From: Clostridia bacterium | GTDB lineage: Bacteria; Bacillota; Clostridia; Clostridiales; Clostridiaceae | Assembly: GCA_012523855.1 (NCBI GenBank) | Contig: JAAYTB010000159.1 | Span: forward strand, 1 to 64,000 | Length of the DNA: 64,000 nucleotides | Direction of reading: 5' to 3' | Part shown: one piece after another, positions 46,244 to 55,397 of the stretch | How the letters are laid out: the number at the start of each line of letters is the position of its first letter | Position numbering within the stretch: position 1 is the stretch's first letter | The notes under the pieces: generated by a model | What the model saw: only the letters and a program-made list of their open reading frames with translations | Told to the model about the DNA's origin: nothing | Databases searched by the model: none | Program-made: the position numbers and the translations under genes

Positions 46244-47042
46244 AGAGAGATTAGATATATTACTTGTTGAAAAAGGTATTTTCCAGTCTAGGGAAAAAGC
46301 TAGGGCTGCTATAATGGCAGGTGAAATTTATGTTAAGGGTATGAAGATTACTAAATGTGGACATATTGTAAAAACAGAAGATCCTATAGAATTTAGGGGA
46401 AATACTATGCCCTATGTTAGCCGTGGTGGATATAAACTAGAAAAGGCAATTAAATCCTTTAACATTCAATTAGAAGGTAAAGTTTGCATGGACATAGGTG
46501 CATCTACAGGAGGCTTTACTGACTGTATGCTTCAGAATGGAGCAAAAAAAGTATATGCTGTAGATGTAGGATACGGACAATTTGCATGGAAACTAAGAAT
46601 AGATCCTAGAGTAGTTTCTATGGAAAGGACTAATATAAGGTATGTAAAAGCAGAAGATTTACAGGAATTATGCGATTTTGCTTCCATTGATGTTTCTTTT
46701 ATATCCTTAAGTAAGGTCTTACCAGTTGTAAAAGATCTGTTACTGGAAGCAGGTGAAATCGTTGCTCTTATAAAACCTCAGTTCGAAGCCGGTAGAGATA
46801 AGGTTGGGAAAAAAGGCGTTGTAAGAGAAAAAAGCACCCATAAAGAAGTAATAGAAAATGTGGTAAGTTTTGCTATAAAAGAGGGCTTCTATGTAAAGGG
46901 CTTAGATTATTCTCCAATAAAAGGTCCTGAAGGGAACATAGAGTATTTGCTCCATTTGAAAAAAGGTGCTGCTGAAGATGTAACTTTTAATGAGAAGCTT
47001 ATTGATGAAATTGTTGAAGGGTCCCATAGCAATTTAGATTAA
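46230..47042 (+). CDS. TlyA family rRNA 2'-O-methyltransferase
   Basis: A 270-residue protein: N-terminal S4 domain ([20 protein letters not shown]), linker, then a FtsJ-type SAM domain ([20 protein letters not shown] near 90, [15 protein letters not shown] near 185). TlyA methylates 16S and/or 23S rRNA; the haemolysin name is historical. ATG 46230 lies 6 bases after AAAGGAG (46218-46223) inside the end of dxs. Confidence 0.94.
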   Translation: MSNTKERLDILLVEKGIFQSREKARAAIMAGEIYVKGMKITKCGHIVKTEDPIEFRGNTMPYVSRGGYKLEKAIKSFNIQLEGKVCMDIGASTGGFTDCMLQNGAKKVYAVDVGYGQFAWKLRIDPRVVSMERTNIRYVKAEDLQELCDFASIDVSFISLSKVLPVVKDLLLEAGEIVALIKPQFEAGRDKVGKKGVVREKSTHKEVIENVVSFAIKEGFYVKGLDYSPIKGPEGNIEYLLHLKKGAAEDVTFNEKLIDEIVEGSHSNLD

Positions 47043-47089
47043 GTTTTTTGGCAAAGAAAAGTTTATGAGGACGAATACTGGGAGGTATA

Positions 47090-47920
47090 ATGAAGTATAT
47101 AGGATTAAACATAAACAGTTCTAAGGATATTGATGGAATAATTTTAAAGGAAGTAGAAGATTGTATAGCTAAGGTATTTCAACATAGTGAAATATTAGTT
47201 GTTCAAGATGCCCAGGGAATGAACAAAGACCTTTTAAATAAAATTGAAATGATGATTACTCTTGGTGGAGATGGAACAATTATAAGAATGGGAAGAATAC
47301 TATACAATTATAATATACCAATATTTGGAGTCAATATAGGTAATTTGGGTTTTTTAGCAAGTGTGGAGAAAGATGAGTTAGAGAGAGCTTTGATTGAAAT
47401 AAAACATAGAAATTTTAAGGTAGAAGAGAGAATGTTGCTAAATTGTGAAGTTATAGATGGTGATAGGACCTTAATATGCCCCTCTCTTAATGATATTGTT
47501 CTTGCTAAAGGTGCCTTATCAAGAATGATGAAGTACGAAATTAAGGTGGATGATAAACTATTTGCAGAATTTAGTGCAGATGGTGTAATAGTATCAACGC
47601 CTACCGGTTCTACCGCCTATGCCCTATCCTCAGGGGGACCAATAATATATCCTACATTAAATCTTATAGAAATCGCTCCGATATGTCCTCAATCGCCGGG
47701 GTTAAGGCCTATAATATTAGATCCTAAATCTATAATTGAAGTTAGAATTAAGGATTGGAGGGAAAGGGCTTTTTTAACCATAGATGGGCAAGAATATTTA
47801 GAAGTACATGAGAACGTATGTATTAAAATTACTCAATCAGATTATAAATGTAAGTTAGTACGATTAAATGATTATGACTATTTTAGTGTATTAAGAGATA
47901 AAATAATTTGGAGAACATGA
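47090..47920 (+). CDS. nadK: NAD kinase
   Basis: A 276-residue kinase making NADP from NAD. Signature MITLGGDGTIIRMGR (GGDG) near 63, GVNIGNLGFLASVE near 84, and the NAD-binding SADGVIVSTPTGSTAYALSS near 165. GGAGG precedes the ATG. Lies between tlyA and argR, as usual in clostridia. Confidence 0.96.
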   Translation: MKYIGLNINSSKDIDGIILKEVEDCIAKVFQHSEILVVQDAQGMNKDLLNKIEMMITLGGDGTIIRMGRILYNYNIPIFGVNIGNLGFLASVEKDELERALIEIKHRNFKVEERMLLNCEVIDGDRTLICPSLNDIVLAKGALSRMMKYEIKVDDKLFAEFSADGVIVSTPTGSTAYALSSGGPIIYPTLNLIEIAPICPQSPGLRPIILDPKSIIEVRIKDWRERAFLTIDGQEYLEVHENVCIKITQSDYKCKLVRLNDYDYFSVLRDKIIWRT

Positions 47921-47947
47921 GAAATAAGTTGTGAGGGAGAGTAAATA

Positions 47948-48403
47948 ATGAAGGTTTTACGACATGCAAAAATAATTGAAATAATAAATTCTATGGAAAT
48001 AGAAACCCAAGAAGAATTATCAGATGAGCTAAAAAGATGTGGAATGGATGTAACACAAGCTACTGTGTCAAGAGATATTAAAGAATTGAAACTAATAAAG
48101 GTTTTGTCTAATAGTGGCAAATATAAGTATGTGACTACCACACCGGAGCAAAATTTCTTATCAAACAAATTAGTAAATATATTTTCTCAGACTGTTCTAT
48201 ATGTTGAAAACGTTGAGAATATGGTTGTTATAAAAACTATCACCGGATCTGCATCAGCGGCGGCTGAAGCTATTGATTCTCTAAGCTTTGAAGAAATTGC
48301 AGGGACTATAGCTGGAGACAATACAATTTTTATTCTTGTTCGCAGTGTAGCCAAGGCTCAAGAACTGGTTAAAAAGATAAAAAAATTGCTAAATAATAAT
48401 TAA
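47948..48403 (+). CDS. argR: Arginine repressor ArgR/AhrC
   Basis: A 151-residue regulator: N-terminal winged helix ([20 protein letters not shown] then [12 protein letters not shown]), C-terminal hexamer and arginine-binding domain ([35 protein letters not shown] with the conserved GD). It represses arginine synthesis and may activate catabolism. GAGGGAG precedes the ATG. Confidence 0.96.
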   Translation: MKVLRHAKIIEIINSMEIETQEELSDELKRCGMDVTQATVSRDIKELKLIKVLSNSGKYKYVTTTPEQNFLSNKLVNIFSQTVLYVENVENMVVIKTITGSASAAAEAIDSLSFEEIAGTIAGDNTIFILVRSVAKAQELVKKIKKLLNNN

Positions 48404-48461
48404 CTAAGAAAACATTAAAGATAAAAGTGTAAATACACTGTTACATTGGGGAGGTTATTAG

Positions 48462-50186
48462 ATGCTTCTACAAATCAATATTAAGAGATTCGCCTTAATT
48501 GAAGAGCTTTCTTTAAATTTTGAATCTGGATTTAATATACTCACCGGTGAAACCGGTGCTGGTAAATCTATTTTAATAGATGCTATCAATTATGTTTTAG
48601 GAAGCAAGTTTAATAAAGATCTGATTAGGACAGGTGAGAAAAGTACTTATGTAGAGGCAGTATTTAGTATTGACACAGATAACACAAAAGCTATACTTGA
48701 TGAAATGGATATCGATTACGATGACCTTGTGATTATAAGCAGGGAAAGCTTTAGTTCAGGACGAAGCGTTATAAAAGTAAATGGAAAGTCTATTATCTTA
48801 ACTGCTTTAAGAACTATAGCAGCAACTTTAATCGATATACATGGACAACATGAAAATGTAAATTTGTTAAGTTCTAACACTCACATATATTATTTAGATG
48901 GTTATTGTGGAGACAAGATTACGGAAGTATTTAATGAGTATAGAAAACATTTCAATAAGCTCAATGAAATTGATTCTAAAATTGAAAAGCTGAAAGGTAA
49001 TTCGGAGCAAAGTGAAAAGATGGCTAGCTATATTCAATTTCAAATAGAGGAAATTGAAAAGGCTAAATTGAAGGTTGGAGAAGATAAGGAGTTAGAAGAA
49101 AGAGCCTTAGTGCTAACTAATGCTGAGAAGATCAGTAGTGTTTTAAACAAGAGTTATGAAATGTTGTATAACGGCATAGGATCGAATCCATCTGTATACG
49201 ATATGCTGGATACTGTAATTAAAGATATAAGAAGCATTGAAGATAAAGTAAATGTAGCTAAAGAAATTGGAGACAGCTTAGAAGAAGGATTTTTCATTAT
49301 AGAACAAAATATTGATGAATTAAGATCTATTAAAGATACTTATTACTATGATGCAGATGAACTAGCTGACTTAAATAGCAGGATCTATGAAATAGGAAGA
49401 ATGAAGAAAAAGTATGGCGAAACAATAGAAAGTATTTTAGACTATAAAAACAAATTGCAGGAGCAATATGAAGATATAATAAATAAAGACCAAATCATAA
49501 ATAAGTTAAATAAAGAAAGAGGGGAAGTAGAAGCTAAATGCAGGGAAGTAGCAGAGGAAATACACCATATAAGACAGGAAAATGCCTTAATCCTAGAAAG
49601 TAAAATCAAAGAACAATTAACGGATATAGGAATGGGCAAAAGTACCTTTAAGGTTCAAGTGGACAAGAAGTCTCAGCTAAGGAACAATGGTTTTGACAAG
49701 GTTCAGTTTATGATATCAACTAATCCTGGTGAACCGTTAAAGCCCCTTGATAAAATTGCTTCTGGCGGAGAATTATCCAGGATAATGCTGTCTTTAAAAA
49801 CAGTATTTATTGATAGAGACATGATACCTACAGTAATATTCGATGAAATCGATACAGGTATTAGTGGTGCCATAGCTCAAAAGGTAGCTGAAAAGATGTA
49901 TTTAATCTCCTGTAAGCATCAAGTTTTCTGCATCTCCCATTTGCCACAGATTGCTACCATGTCAGACGTTCATTATAGAGTTTATAAAGAAGTTATTGAC
50001 AATAAAACCTATACTAACGTGAAGAAACTCACCTTGGAAGAAAAGATTGAGGAAATTAGCCGTATGATTGGTGGCATAGAAGTAACAGAAATAACTATTA
50101 ACAACTCTAAGCAACTTGTTGAGATGGCAAATGGTTTAAAAAAAGTTATTTCCAGTTCAGTAAGACTAGAGAATTCTGCAGTTTAA
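48462..50186 (+). CDS. recN: DNA repair protein RecN
   Basis: A 574-residue SMC-like ATPase. Walker A LTGETGAGKSILIDAINYVLG (near 29-49), coiled coils at about 155-240 and 290-375, signature KIASGGELSRIMLSLK near 430, Walker B PTVIFDEIDTGISG near 460 and HLPQIA. It acts early in double-strand break repair. GGGGAGG precedes the ATG. Last gene before a terminator. Confidence 0.97.
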   Translation: MLLQINIKRFALIEELSLNFESGFNILTGETGAGKSILIDAINYVLGSKFNKDLIRTGEKSTYVEAVFSIDTDNTKAILDEMDIDYDDLVIISRESFSSGRSVIKVNGKSIILTALRTIAATLIDIHGQHENVNLLSSNTHIYYLDGYCGDKITEVFNEYRKHFNKLNEIDSKIEKLKGNSEQSEKMASYIQFQIEEIEKAKLKVGEDKELEERALVLTNAEKISSVLNKSYEMLYNGIGSNPSVYDMLDTVIKDIRSIEDKVNVAKEIGDSLEEGFFIIEQNIDELRSIKDTYYYDADELADLNSRIYEIGRMKKKYGETIESILDYKNKLQEQYEDIINKDQIINKLNKERGEVEAKCREVAEEIHHIRQENALILESKIKEQLTDIGMGKSTFKVQVDKKSQLRNNGFDKVQFMISTNPGEPLKPLDKIASGGELSRIMLSLKTVFIDRDMIPTVIFDEIDTGISGAIAQKVAEKMYLISCKHQVFCISHLPQIATMSDVHYRVYKEVIDNKTYTNVKKLTLEEKIEEISRMIGGIEVTEITINNSKQLVEMANGLKKVISSSVRLENSAV

Positions 50187-50251
50187 TATAAAAAGCAAGA
50201 AAGTCTTGTATAACTAATTAAATATATACATAATTTAATAGATATTTGAAA

Positions 50252-50305
50252 GAATAAAATCATAGCTGTTTTTTCTATGGTTTTATTCTTTTTTTGTTTT
50301 TTTTT
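50252..50305 (+). terminator. Terminator after recN
   Basis: GAATAAAATCATAG (50252-50265) pairs with CTATGGTTTTATTC (50275-50288, one G-U-type mismatch), followed by a long T-run. Confidence 0.9.
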
Positions 50306-50385
50306 TATGAATAAATTGAGATAAATGTTAAAACATATTTGTACATTCAAATTAAAGTTTTGGATTTCAATGAAGAGATATTATA

Positions 50386-50415
50386 GCATAACTAATTTCT
50401 AAATCGGGAAACTTA
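50386..50415 (+). promoter_or_regulatory. Sigma-F/sigma-G-like promoter before spoIVB
   Basis: GCATA (50386-50390), 15-base spacer, GGGAAACTTA (50406-50415). This fits the forespore GYATA / GGNNANANT pattern with one mismatch. The match is short, so moderate confidence; in B. subtilis spoIVB is transcribed by these forespore factors. Confidence 0.45.
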
Positions 50416-50506
50416 AAAGCAAAGACTATGAAAAGGAATGACAAGATAATAAATAAAAGTATAGCTTGTTTATATTAATAGTTTAACGAAAAAGGAGGTT
50501 AAAATA

Positions 50507-51733
50507 ATGGGTAGAAAAAAACTTAATAAAATAATGTATATTTTAACTCCTCTTATATTTCTAATTTTAGCATTATTTTTTTCCATAAAAGAAATTCCTG
50601 ATACCATGTTTATTCGTATGAAGGAAGATGTGAAATCTAACTATGTCTTTCGGATATACGAGGAACAGAATGTTCCTACTGCTTCTATAGGCAGTGAAAA
50701 GCAAATAAAAAATGAATGCAAAATGAATGTAAAGTTTCTAGGCTTGTTTCCGGTTAAGTCTGTTAATGTAAAAAGAGTTCCGGATATTAGCTTATACCCA
50801 GGTGGCACAAGTATTGGAGTAAAGTTAAATACAAAAGGTGTTTTAGTAGTAGCTCTAAGTGATATTGAGGTAAATGGAAAAAAGATATCGAGTCCTGCAG
50901 CACAAAGTGGTATAATGGTAGGAGATAGTATTTTAACTGTAGATGGAAAAGCTATTAAAAGTGCAGAAATGTTATCAGAAACTATTAATGAATGTGGAGG
51001 AAGAGAAATAAAAATAGAATTAGAGAGAAAAGGACAGACTTTAAAAAAGCTAGTTAAACCAGTAAGGGCTTCTAAGGAAAACAAGTATAAGGTAGGTTTA
51101 TGGGTTCGAGACTCTACTGCTGGTGTTGGTACCTTAACATTTTATGATAGTAAAAGCGGTAATTTTGCAGCACTAGGTCATCCAATAACGGATGTAGATA
51201 CTGGTACTATACTAAGTATAGATAAAGGTGAACTAATCTCTTCTTCTATAATAAATATTAGAAAGGGTAGTAGAGGAACTCCAGGTGAATTAAAAGGAAT
51301 ATTTGTCAATGAAGATAAAATCATTGGTAAGGTAACTGACAATACAGAATGCGGTATATTTGGAAAAGCAGATAAAAGTATTCTGAAGAATCATAAGGTA
51401 AAGCCAATGAAAATAGCCTTAAGAGATGAAATAAAAGAAGGAGATGCTAAAATTATTACAACCCTTGATGAAAGTGGACCAAAATACTATGATATTAAAA
51501 TAGAAAAACTATTAAGTCAAGATAAACCTGGACCTAAAAGCATGATTATAAAAGTAACTGATTCAAAACTTTTGGAAAAGACCGGTGGTATAGTTCAGGG
51601 AATGAGCGGAAGTCCTATTATACAAAATAACAAAATAGTTGGTGCTGTAACTCATGTCTTGATAAATAAGCCGGATACAGGATATGGCATTTATATCGAA
51701 TGGATGTTAAAAGATTCCAAAATATTAAAATAA
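50507..51733 (+). CDS. spoIVB: SpoIVB serine peptidase
   Basis: A 408-residue S55 peptidase with N-terminal membrane anchor (residues 9-26), a PDZ domain (SPAAQSGIMVGDSILTVDGK near 140) and a catalytic domain with ALGHPITDVDTGT (His) and VQGMSGSPIIQN (Ser). Secreted by the forespore, it signals activation of pro-sigma-K processing (in species that have it). AAAGGAGG precedes the ATG. Followed by a terminator and spo0A. Confidence 0.96.
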   Translation: MGRKKLNKIMYILTPLIFLILALFFSIKEIPDTMFIRMKEDVKSNYVFRIYEEQNVPTASIGSEKQIKNECKMNVKFLGLFPVKSVNVKRVPDISLYPGGTSIGVKLNTKGVLVVALSDIEVNGKKISSPAAQSGIMVGDSILTVDGKAIKSAEMLSETINECGGREIKIELERKGQTLKKLVKPVRASKENKYKVGLWVRDSTAGVGTLTFYDSKSGNFAALGHPITDVDTGTILSIDKGELISSSIINIRKGSRGTPGELKGIFVNEDKIIGKVTDNTECGIFGKADKSILKNHKVKPMKIALRDEIKEGDAKIITTLDESGPKYYDIKIEKLLSQDKPGPKSMIIKVTDSKLLEKTGGIVQGMSGSPIIQNNKIVGAVTHVLINKPDTGYGIYIEWMLKDSKILK

Positions 51734-51738
51734 CTGTG

Positions 51739-51767
51739 AAGGCTGTCTTGAAAAAGACGGCTTTTTC
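51739..51767 (+). terminator. Terminator after spoIVB
   Basis: AAGGCTGTCTT (51739-51749) pairs with AAGACGGCTT (51754-51763) with one G-U pair, followed by TTTC. Confidence 0.85.
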
Positions 51768-51826
51768 ATAAAAAAATGCAAAAATAAAAATTTGGATAAA
51801 ATTTACACACTTTTTTTCATTAACTA

Positions 51827-51855
51827 GAAGGATTTTTTTTAACTTTGTCGAATTA
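51827..51855 (+). promoter_or_regulatory. Sigma-H promoter with overlapping 0A box before spo0A
   Basis: GAAGGATTT (51827-51835), 11-base spacer, GTCGAATTA (51847-51855) match the sigma-H consensus RNAGGAWWW / RNNGAATWW at every defined position. TGTCGAA at 51846-51852 is an exact 0A box and overlaps the -10 element. This predicts sigma-H-driven, Spo0A-regulated transcription about 40-50 bases before the start. Confidence 0.85.
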
Positions 51856-51900
51856 ATAATTTGTTAAGATATGGAATCAAATATTGAAAGGAGAATAAAA

Positions 51901-52713
51901 ATGGAAGAAGCTAAAATATCAGTGCTTATCGCCGATGATAATAAGGAATTTTGTAACATTTTAAATGATTACTTAGCTAATCAGAGAGATATCATTGTTA
52001 CAGGTATTGCAAAAGATGGAATTGAGGCCATAAAACTAATTTCTGAGCATAAACCAGATTTAATTGTACTAGATATAATTATGCCTCATTTAGATGGACT
52101 TGGTGTATTGGAAAGATTAAATGCTATGGATTTAGATCCAAAACCAAGAATTATTGTATTGTCTGCAGTTGGACAAGACAAAATAACTCAAAGAGCTATA
52201 ACTCTTGGAGCAGATTATTATGTAATTAAGCCTTTTGATATGGATGTGTTCACAAAGAGAATTAGGCAACTATTCAATAATACCATTTCTAGTGATGAAT
52301 TAAAGAGGACTGTTGTAGTAGATGAGCCTGCAGAAGTTAAAGTTTCTCAAAAGGAACCTATGGACTTAGAAACAGAGATTACAAATATCATACATGAAAT
52401 TGGAGTTCCTGCACATATTAAAGGATATATGTATTTAAGAGAAGCTATAACCATGGTAGTAAATGATATGGAGCTTTTATCAGCAGTAACAAAGGAGTTA
52501 TATCCTTCTATTGCTAGAAAGTATAATACAACTGCCAGCAGAGTAGAAAGAGCTATTCGTCACGCTATTGAAGTGGCCTGGGGAAGAGGTCAGGTTGAGA
52601 CTATTAATAAGTTATTTGGTTACACCATCCATAACGATAAGGGCAAGCCAACCAATTCAGAGTTTATAGCTATGGTAGCAGATAAACTGAGACTGAAAAA
52701 TAAGGTAAGTTAA
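51901..52713 (+). CDS. spo0A: Sporulation master regulator Spo0A
   Basis: A 270-residue response regulator. Receiver domain: acidic pair in LIADDNKEF (Asp12, Asp13), phosphorylated Asp58 in IVLDIIMP, Lys in VIKPFD. The C-terminal effector domain has [18 protein letters not shown] and the recognition helix [23 protein letters not shown] 51901 follows AAAGGAGAATAAAA; an ATG at 51871 has no ribosome site. It controls entry into sporulation. Confidence 0.98.
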   Translation: MEEAKISVLIADDNKEFCNILNDYLANQRDIIVTGIAKDGIEAIKLISEHKPDLIVLDIIMPHLDGLGVLERLNAMDLDPKPRIIVLSAVGQDKITQRAITLGADYYVIKPFDMDVFTKRIRQLFNNTISSDELKRTVVVDEPAEVKVSQKEPMDLETEITNIIHEIGVPAHIKGYMYLREAITMVVNDMELLSAVTKELYPSIARKYNTTASRVERAIRHAIEVAWGRGQVETINKLFGYTIHNDKGKPTNSEFIAMVADKLRLKNKVS

Positions 52714-52730
52714 TACTTTTTTAGATTTTT

Positions 52731-52763
52731 AAGAGGCGTTACTTTTAAAAGATGCCTCTTTTA
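52731..52763 (+). terminator. Terminator after spo0A
   Basis: AAGAGGC (52731-52737) pairs with GCCTCTT (52754-52760), followed by TTT. Confidence 0.8.
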
Positions 52764-52858
52764 AATTATATTTGAGATTATACACACCACTAGCTAATTT
52801 TTTAAAAAACGGTAGATAAGGTTTCAGATTTAATAAGCTTTAATAAGGAGGCAGCAAG

Positions 52859-53389
52859 ATGGATTATTCTGAAAAAACTATTAAAGAAGAAGTTATATTT
52901 AAAGGTAGGGTAATAGATGTAGTTGTGCAAGATGTAGAGGTGTTTAATGGTAATGTGGCCAAAAGAGAAATAGTAAGACATCCAGGAGGCGTTGCTGTAC
53001 TGGCCTTTACAGATTCAAACAAGATCTTATTTGTGGAACAGTACAGAAAGCCCCTAGATAAGCATTTGATAGAGTTACCGGCAGGGAAATTAGAAAAGGG
53101 TGAAGATCCAAAGGAATGTGGTATGAGAGAACTAGAGGAGGAAACAGGATATAAGTCTGAAAACTTTACTTACTTAGGCAAAATAGTAAGTAGCCCTGGA
53201 TTCTGCGATGAATATATTTATCTTTATAAGGCAGAAAATCTTATTAAAGGTAGTCGCGGGGGAGATGAGGACGAATTTATTAACTTGAAAGAGTTTTCAT
53301 TAGAAGAGGTAAAAAATAAAATCAAAAAGGGAGAAATTATTGACGGAAAGACTTTAGCGGCTCTGTTACACTATTTTCTTAACTTCTAA
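52859..53389 (+). CDS. NUDIX hydrolase, ADP-ribose pyrophosphatase type
   Basis: A 176-residue protein. The Nudix box is GKLEKGEDPKECGMRELEEE followed by TGY (residues about 77-99), preceded by EQYRKPLDKHLIELPA and VRHPGGVAVLAF typical of the ADP-ribose group (B. subtilis NudF). It cleaves ADP-ribose to AMP and ribose 5-phosphate. AAGGAGG precedes the ATG. Confidence 0.92.
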   Translation: MDYSEKTIKEEVIFKGRVIDVVVQDVEVFNGNVAKREIVRHPGGVAVLAFTDSNKILFVEQYRKPLDKHLIELPAGKLEKGEDPKECGMRELEEETGYKSENFTYLGKIVSSPGFCDEYIYLYKAENLIKGSRGGDEDEFINLKEFSLEEVKNKIKKGEIIDGKTLAALLHYFLNF

Positions 53390-53428
53390 TTATCCTAGGA
53401 ATATAATCCTCTAAGGTGTCATAATTAT

Positions 53429-53458
53429 TAAGTGAGATTTATATAATAAATTCACTTA
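53429..53458 (+). promoter_or_regulatory. Palindrome over a TATAAT box before spoIIM
   Basis: TAAGTGA (53429-53435) and ATTTA (53437-53441) mirror TAAAT (53447-53451) and TCACTTA (53452-53458), with one extra base on the left, centred on TATAA. It could be an operator covering the -10 box (TATAAT, 53442-53447) or a hairpin ending the NUDIX transcript; no T-run follows. Confidence 0.45.
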
Positions 53459-53494
53459 CTGTATAAAAAGGTACACCTTAAGGAGGAAAAAGTA

Positions 53495-54142
53495 ATGAGA
53501 AAAATAAAAGCAAAGAATAATGTGTCAAGACATTTTCAAGAAAGTATGTGGCTGTATGTAATTACACTGGTTTGTCTCTTTACAGGGACTGTTTTAGGGA
53601 TTTACACCGTTAAATACATGGGGGACATGGAAAGACAAGACTTAATCAACTATTTTTTAAGTTTCACCAACAATTTAGGTTCAATTGAAGTAAATAACAA
53701 GGCTATTTTAATTGAAAGTATAAAAAGTAATTTGCCAATTATAATTTGTTTATGGATTTTAGGACTTACTATTATAGGAATTCCTGCCATACTAATTATT
53801 GATATTATAAAAGGATTTTCTCTAGGATTTTCTCTTTCTACCGTATTTTATGGATTGAGCTATAAAGGAATATGGTTTACACTGTTGGGAGTACTTCCGC
53901 AGAATATAATTTATATACCTTGTATTATAGTTTCCTCAGTGCTGGCCATGAGGCTTTCCCTCTTTAAATTGAAAGATAAGGTCAATAAGCAAGTTAATTA
54001 TAATAAAAGCTATTTTGTTGAATATTCTATAACCTTTTTAATTATAACCCTTATAATGATTTTAGGTTTTATTTACGAAGCCTATATAACGCCTAAAGCC
54101 TTGCAAAGCTTAGCAATATTATCAGGGAGTGTATATGCCTAA
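53495..54142 (+). CDS. spoIIM: Stage II sporulation protein SpoIIM
   Basis: A 215-residue membrane protein with five hydrophobic segments and the family marks VSRHFQESMWLYVITLVCLFTG and IKGFSLGFSLSTVFYGLSYKG. With SpoIID and SpoIIP it drives septal wall thinning and engulfment in the mother cell. AAGGAGG precedes the ATG. It overlaps the next small gene by one base. Confidence 0.95.
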   Translation: MRKIKAKNNVSRHFQESMWLYVITLVCLFTGTVLGIYTVKYMGDMERQDLINYFLSFTNNLGSIEVNNKAILIESIKSNLPIIICLWILGLTIIGIPAILIIDIIKGFSLGFSLSTVFYGLSYKGIWFTLLGVLPQNIIYIPCIIVSSVLAMRLSLFKLKDKVNKQVNYNKSYFVEYSITFLIITLIMILGFIYEAYITPKALQSLAILSGSVYA

Positions 54143-54366
54143 TGATAAAAAAAGATATAGTTGGCTTCATAATAACCTATATTAAATGCTTGCTTGTTTT
54201 GATAGTGTTAGGTTATTTATTACCTATGTTTTTTGATTACCTATTATTTTACTTTTATAAAAGAAAGGTTATTTATAAGAATAGTATTTTTGTTATTGAT
54301 ATACATAATAATATTAATATATTTCAATATTATTACAATGCCTTTAGAAGTTACATAACTTATTAG
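54142..54366 (+). CDS. Small membrane protein of unknown function after spoIIM
   Basis: A 74-residue protein with one or two hydrophobic segments (residues 8-38) and a tyrosine- and asparagine-rich tail. Its ATG overlaps the spoIIM stop by one base (TAATG), the usual mark of coupling. I do not recognise a family. It is short and AT-rich, so it could also be non-coding. Confidence 0.5.
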   Translation: MIKKDIVGFIITYIKCLLVLIVLGYLLPMFFDYLLFYFYKRKVIYKNSIFVIDIHNNINIFQYYYNAFRSYITY

Positions 54367-54368
54367 TA

Positions 54369-54397
54369 TTGAGAACAATAAAATAATTCTATATAAT
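54369..54397 (+). promoter_or_regulatory. Sigma-A promoter for the XerD-like gene
   Basis: TTGAGA (54369-54374), 17-base spacer, TATAAT (54392-54397), 39 bases before the start. Confidence 0.75.
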
Positions 54398-54435
54398 AAA
54401 GTAAGATACTATAGAATAAGTTGGTAGGTGTATTT

Positions 54436-55317
54436 ATGAATGAGCTCATTAATAAATATTTGACATACATAAGTGAAGATAAAAACTTAAGTTCAAATAC
54501 TATTGACGCTTATAAGCGGGACATAAATAGATTTAATAAATTCCTGCAATATAACAATTTGTCCTTTGATGAAGTAAATAAAATAACTATTATGACCTAT
54601 ATAGATAACTTAAGCAAGAAAGGGAGGAAACAATCTTCCATCGCTAGAAATGTAATATGTCTAAGAAATTTTTATAAATACTTGGTTAAAAGTGGCTACA
54701 TCGATAGTACTTCTGTCATAGATTATGAAATACCTAAATATAAAAGAAATACACCAGAAATATTAACAATAGAGGAAGTTAATAAATTATTATCCATACC
54801 AGATTCTAATTCAATTAAGGGTATAAGAGACAAAGCCATGTTGGAGATGATGTACGCTACAGGAATAAAAGTAACCGAAATGCTGAATCTTACAGAAGAA
54901 GATATAGATCTAAGATTTAAATATTTGAAGTGTAGAGGTACAAAAGGAATGGAAAGAATTATTCCACTAGGCAAGTATTGTGTTGAGTGTATGGACAAGT
55001 ACCTTAAGGTTAGAGAAGAGCTCAATGTGTATGGCCTGGATTATCTTTTCTTAAATAACAGAGGCGGAAGGATGACAAGGCAAGGATTTTGGAAGATTAT
55101 TAAGGATTATGGTAATAAGGCTAATATTGATAAGGAAATAAATTTGTATACTTTAAGACATTCCATAGCAGTTCATTTAATAGAAAATGGTGCAGATATG
55201 AGATCCTTAAAGGAACTATTAGGCTATAAGGATATCTCAGCAGTTCAAATGTATGTAGATGTAATTGAAAAAAGAAGGTTAATGGAAGTTTATAAAAATA
55301 CTCATCCTAGAGCATAA
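54436..55317 (+). CDS. XerD-like tyrosine recombinase with altered catalytic residues
   Basis: A 293-residue protein of full XerD length and layout: SAM-like core-binding domain (about 1-95), catalytic domain, and the XerD-like end MEVYKNTHPRA. Compared with the XerD pattern, Arg I (ATGLRVSE) is Lys145 (ATGIKVTE), the GKG lysine region is RGTKGMER, HxxR is Tyr238-TL-Arg241, and LGH is LGY (Tyr264). Arg241 and the nucleophile Tyr273 are kept. It may be inactive or altered in cleavage. ATG 54436 follows TAGGTG. A terminator follows; dacF is next. Confidence 0.88.
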   Translation: MNELINKYLTYISEDKNLSSNTIDAYKRDINRFNKFLQYNNLSFDEVNKITIMTYIDNLSKKGRKQSSIARNVICLRNFYKYLVKSGYIDSTSVIDYEIPKYKRNTPEILTIEEVNKLLSIPDSNSIKGIRDKAMLEMMYATGIKVTEMLNLTEEDIDLRFKYLKCRGTKGMERIIPLGKYCVECMDKYLKVREELNVYGLDYLFLNNRGGRMTRQGFWKIIKDYGNKANIDKEINLYTLRHSIAVHLIENGADMRSLKELLGYKDISAVQMYVDVIEKRRLMEVYKNTHPRA

Positions 55318-55347
55318 AAGCAGCTTTGCTGCTTTTATTATTTTTTG
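55316..55347 (+). terminator. Terminator after the XerD-like gene
   Basis: AAAAGCAGC (55316-55324) pairs with GCTGCTTTT (55328-55336), followed by ATTATTTTTT. It overlaps the stop codon. Confidence 0.92.
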
Positions 55348-55397
55348 TGATAATATAAGACTAATTGGAAAAAATAAATGTGAGAGGAGGATTAGAA

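Larger units (their letters stand above)
50187..50506 (+). other. 320-base intergenic region, recN to spoIVB
   Basis: Holds the recN terminator (50252-50305), an AT-rich stretch without any gene I can support, a sigma-F/G-like promoter (50386-50415) and the AAGGAGG of spoIVB. Confidence 0.7.
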
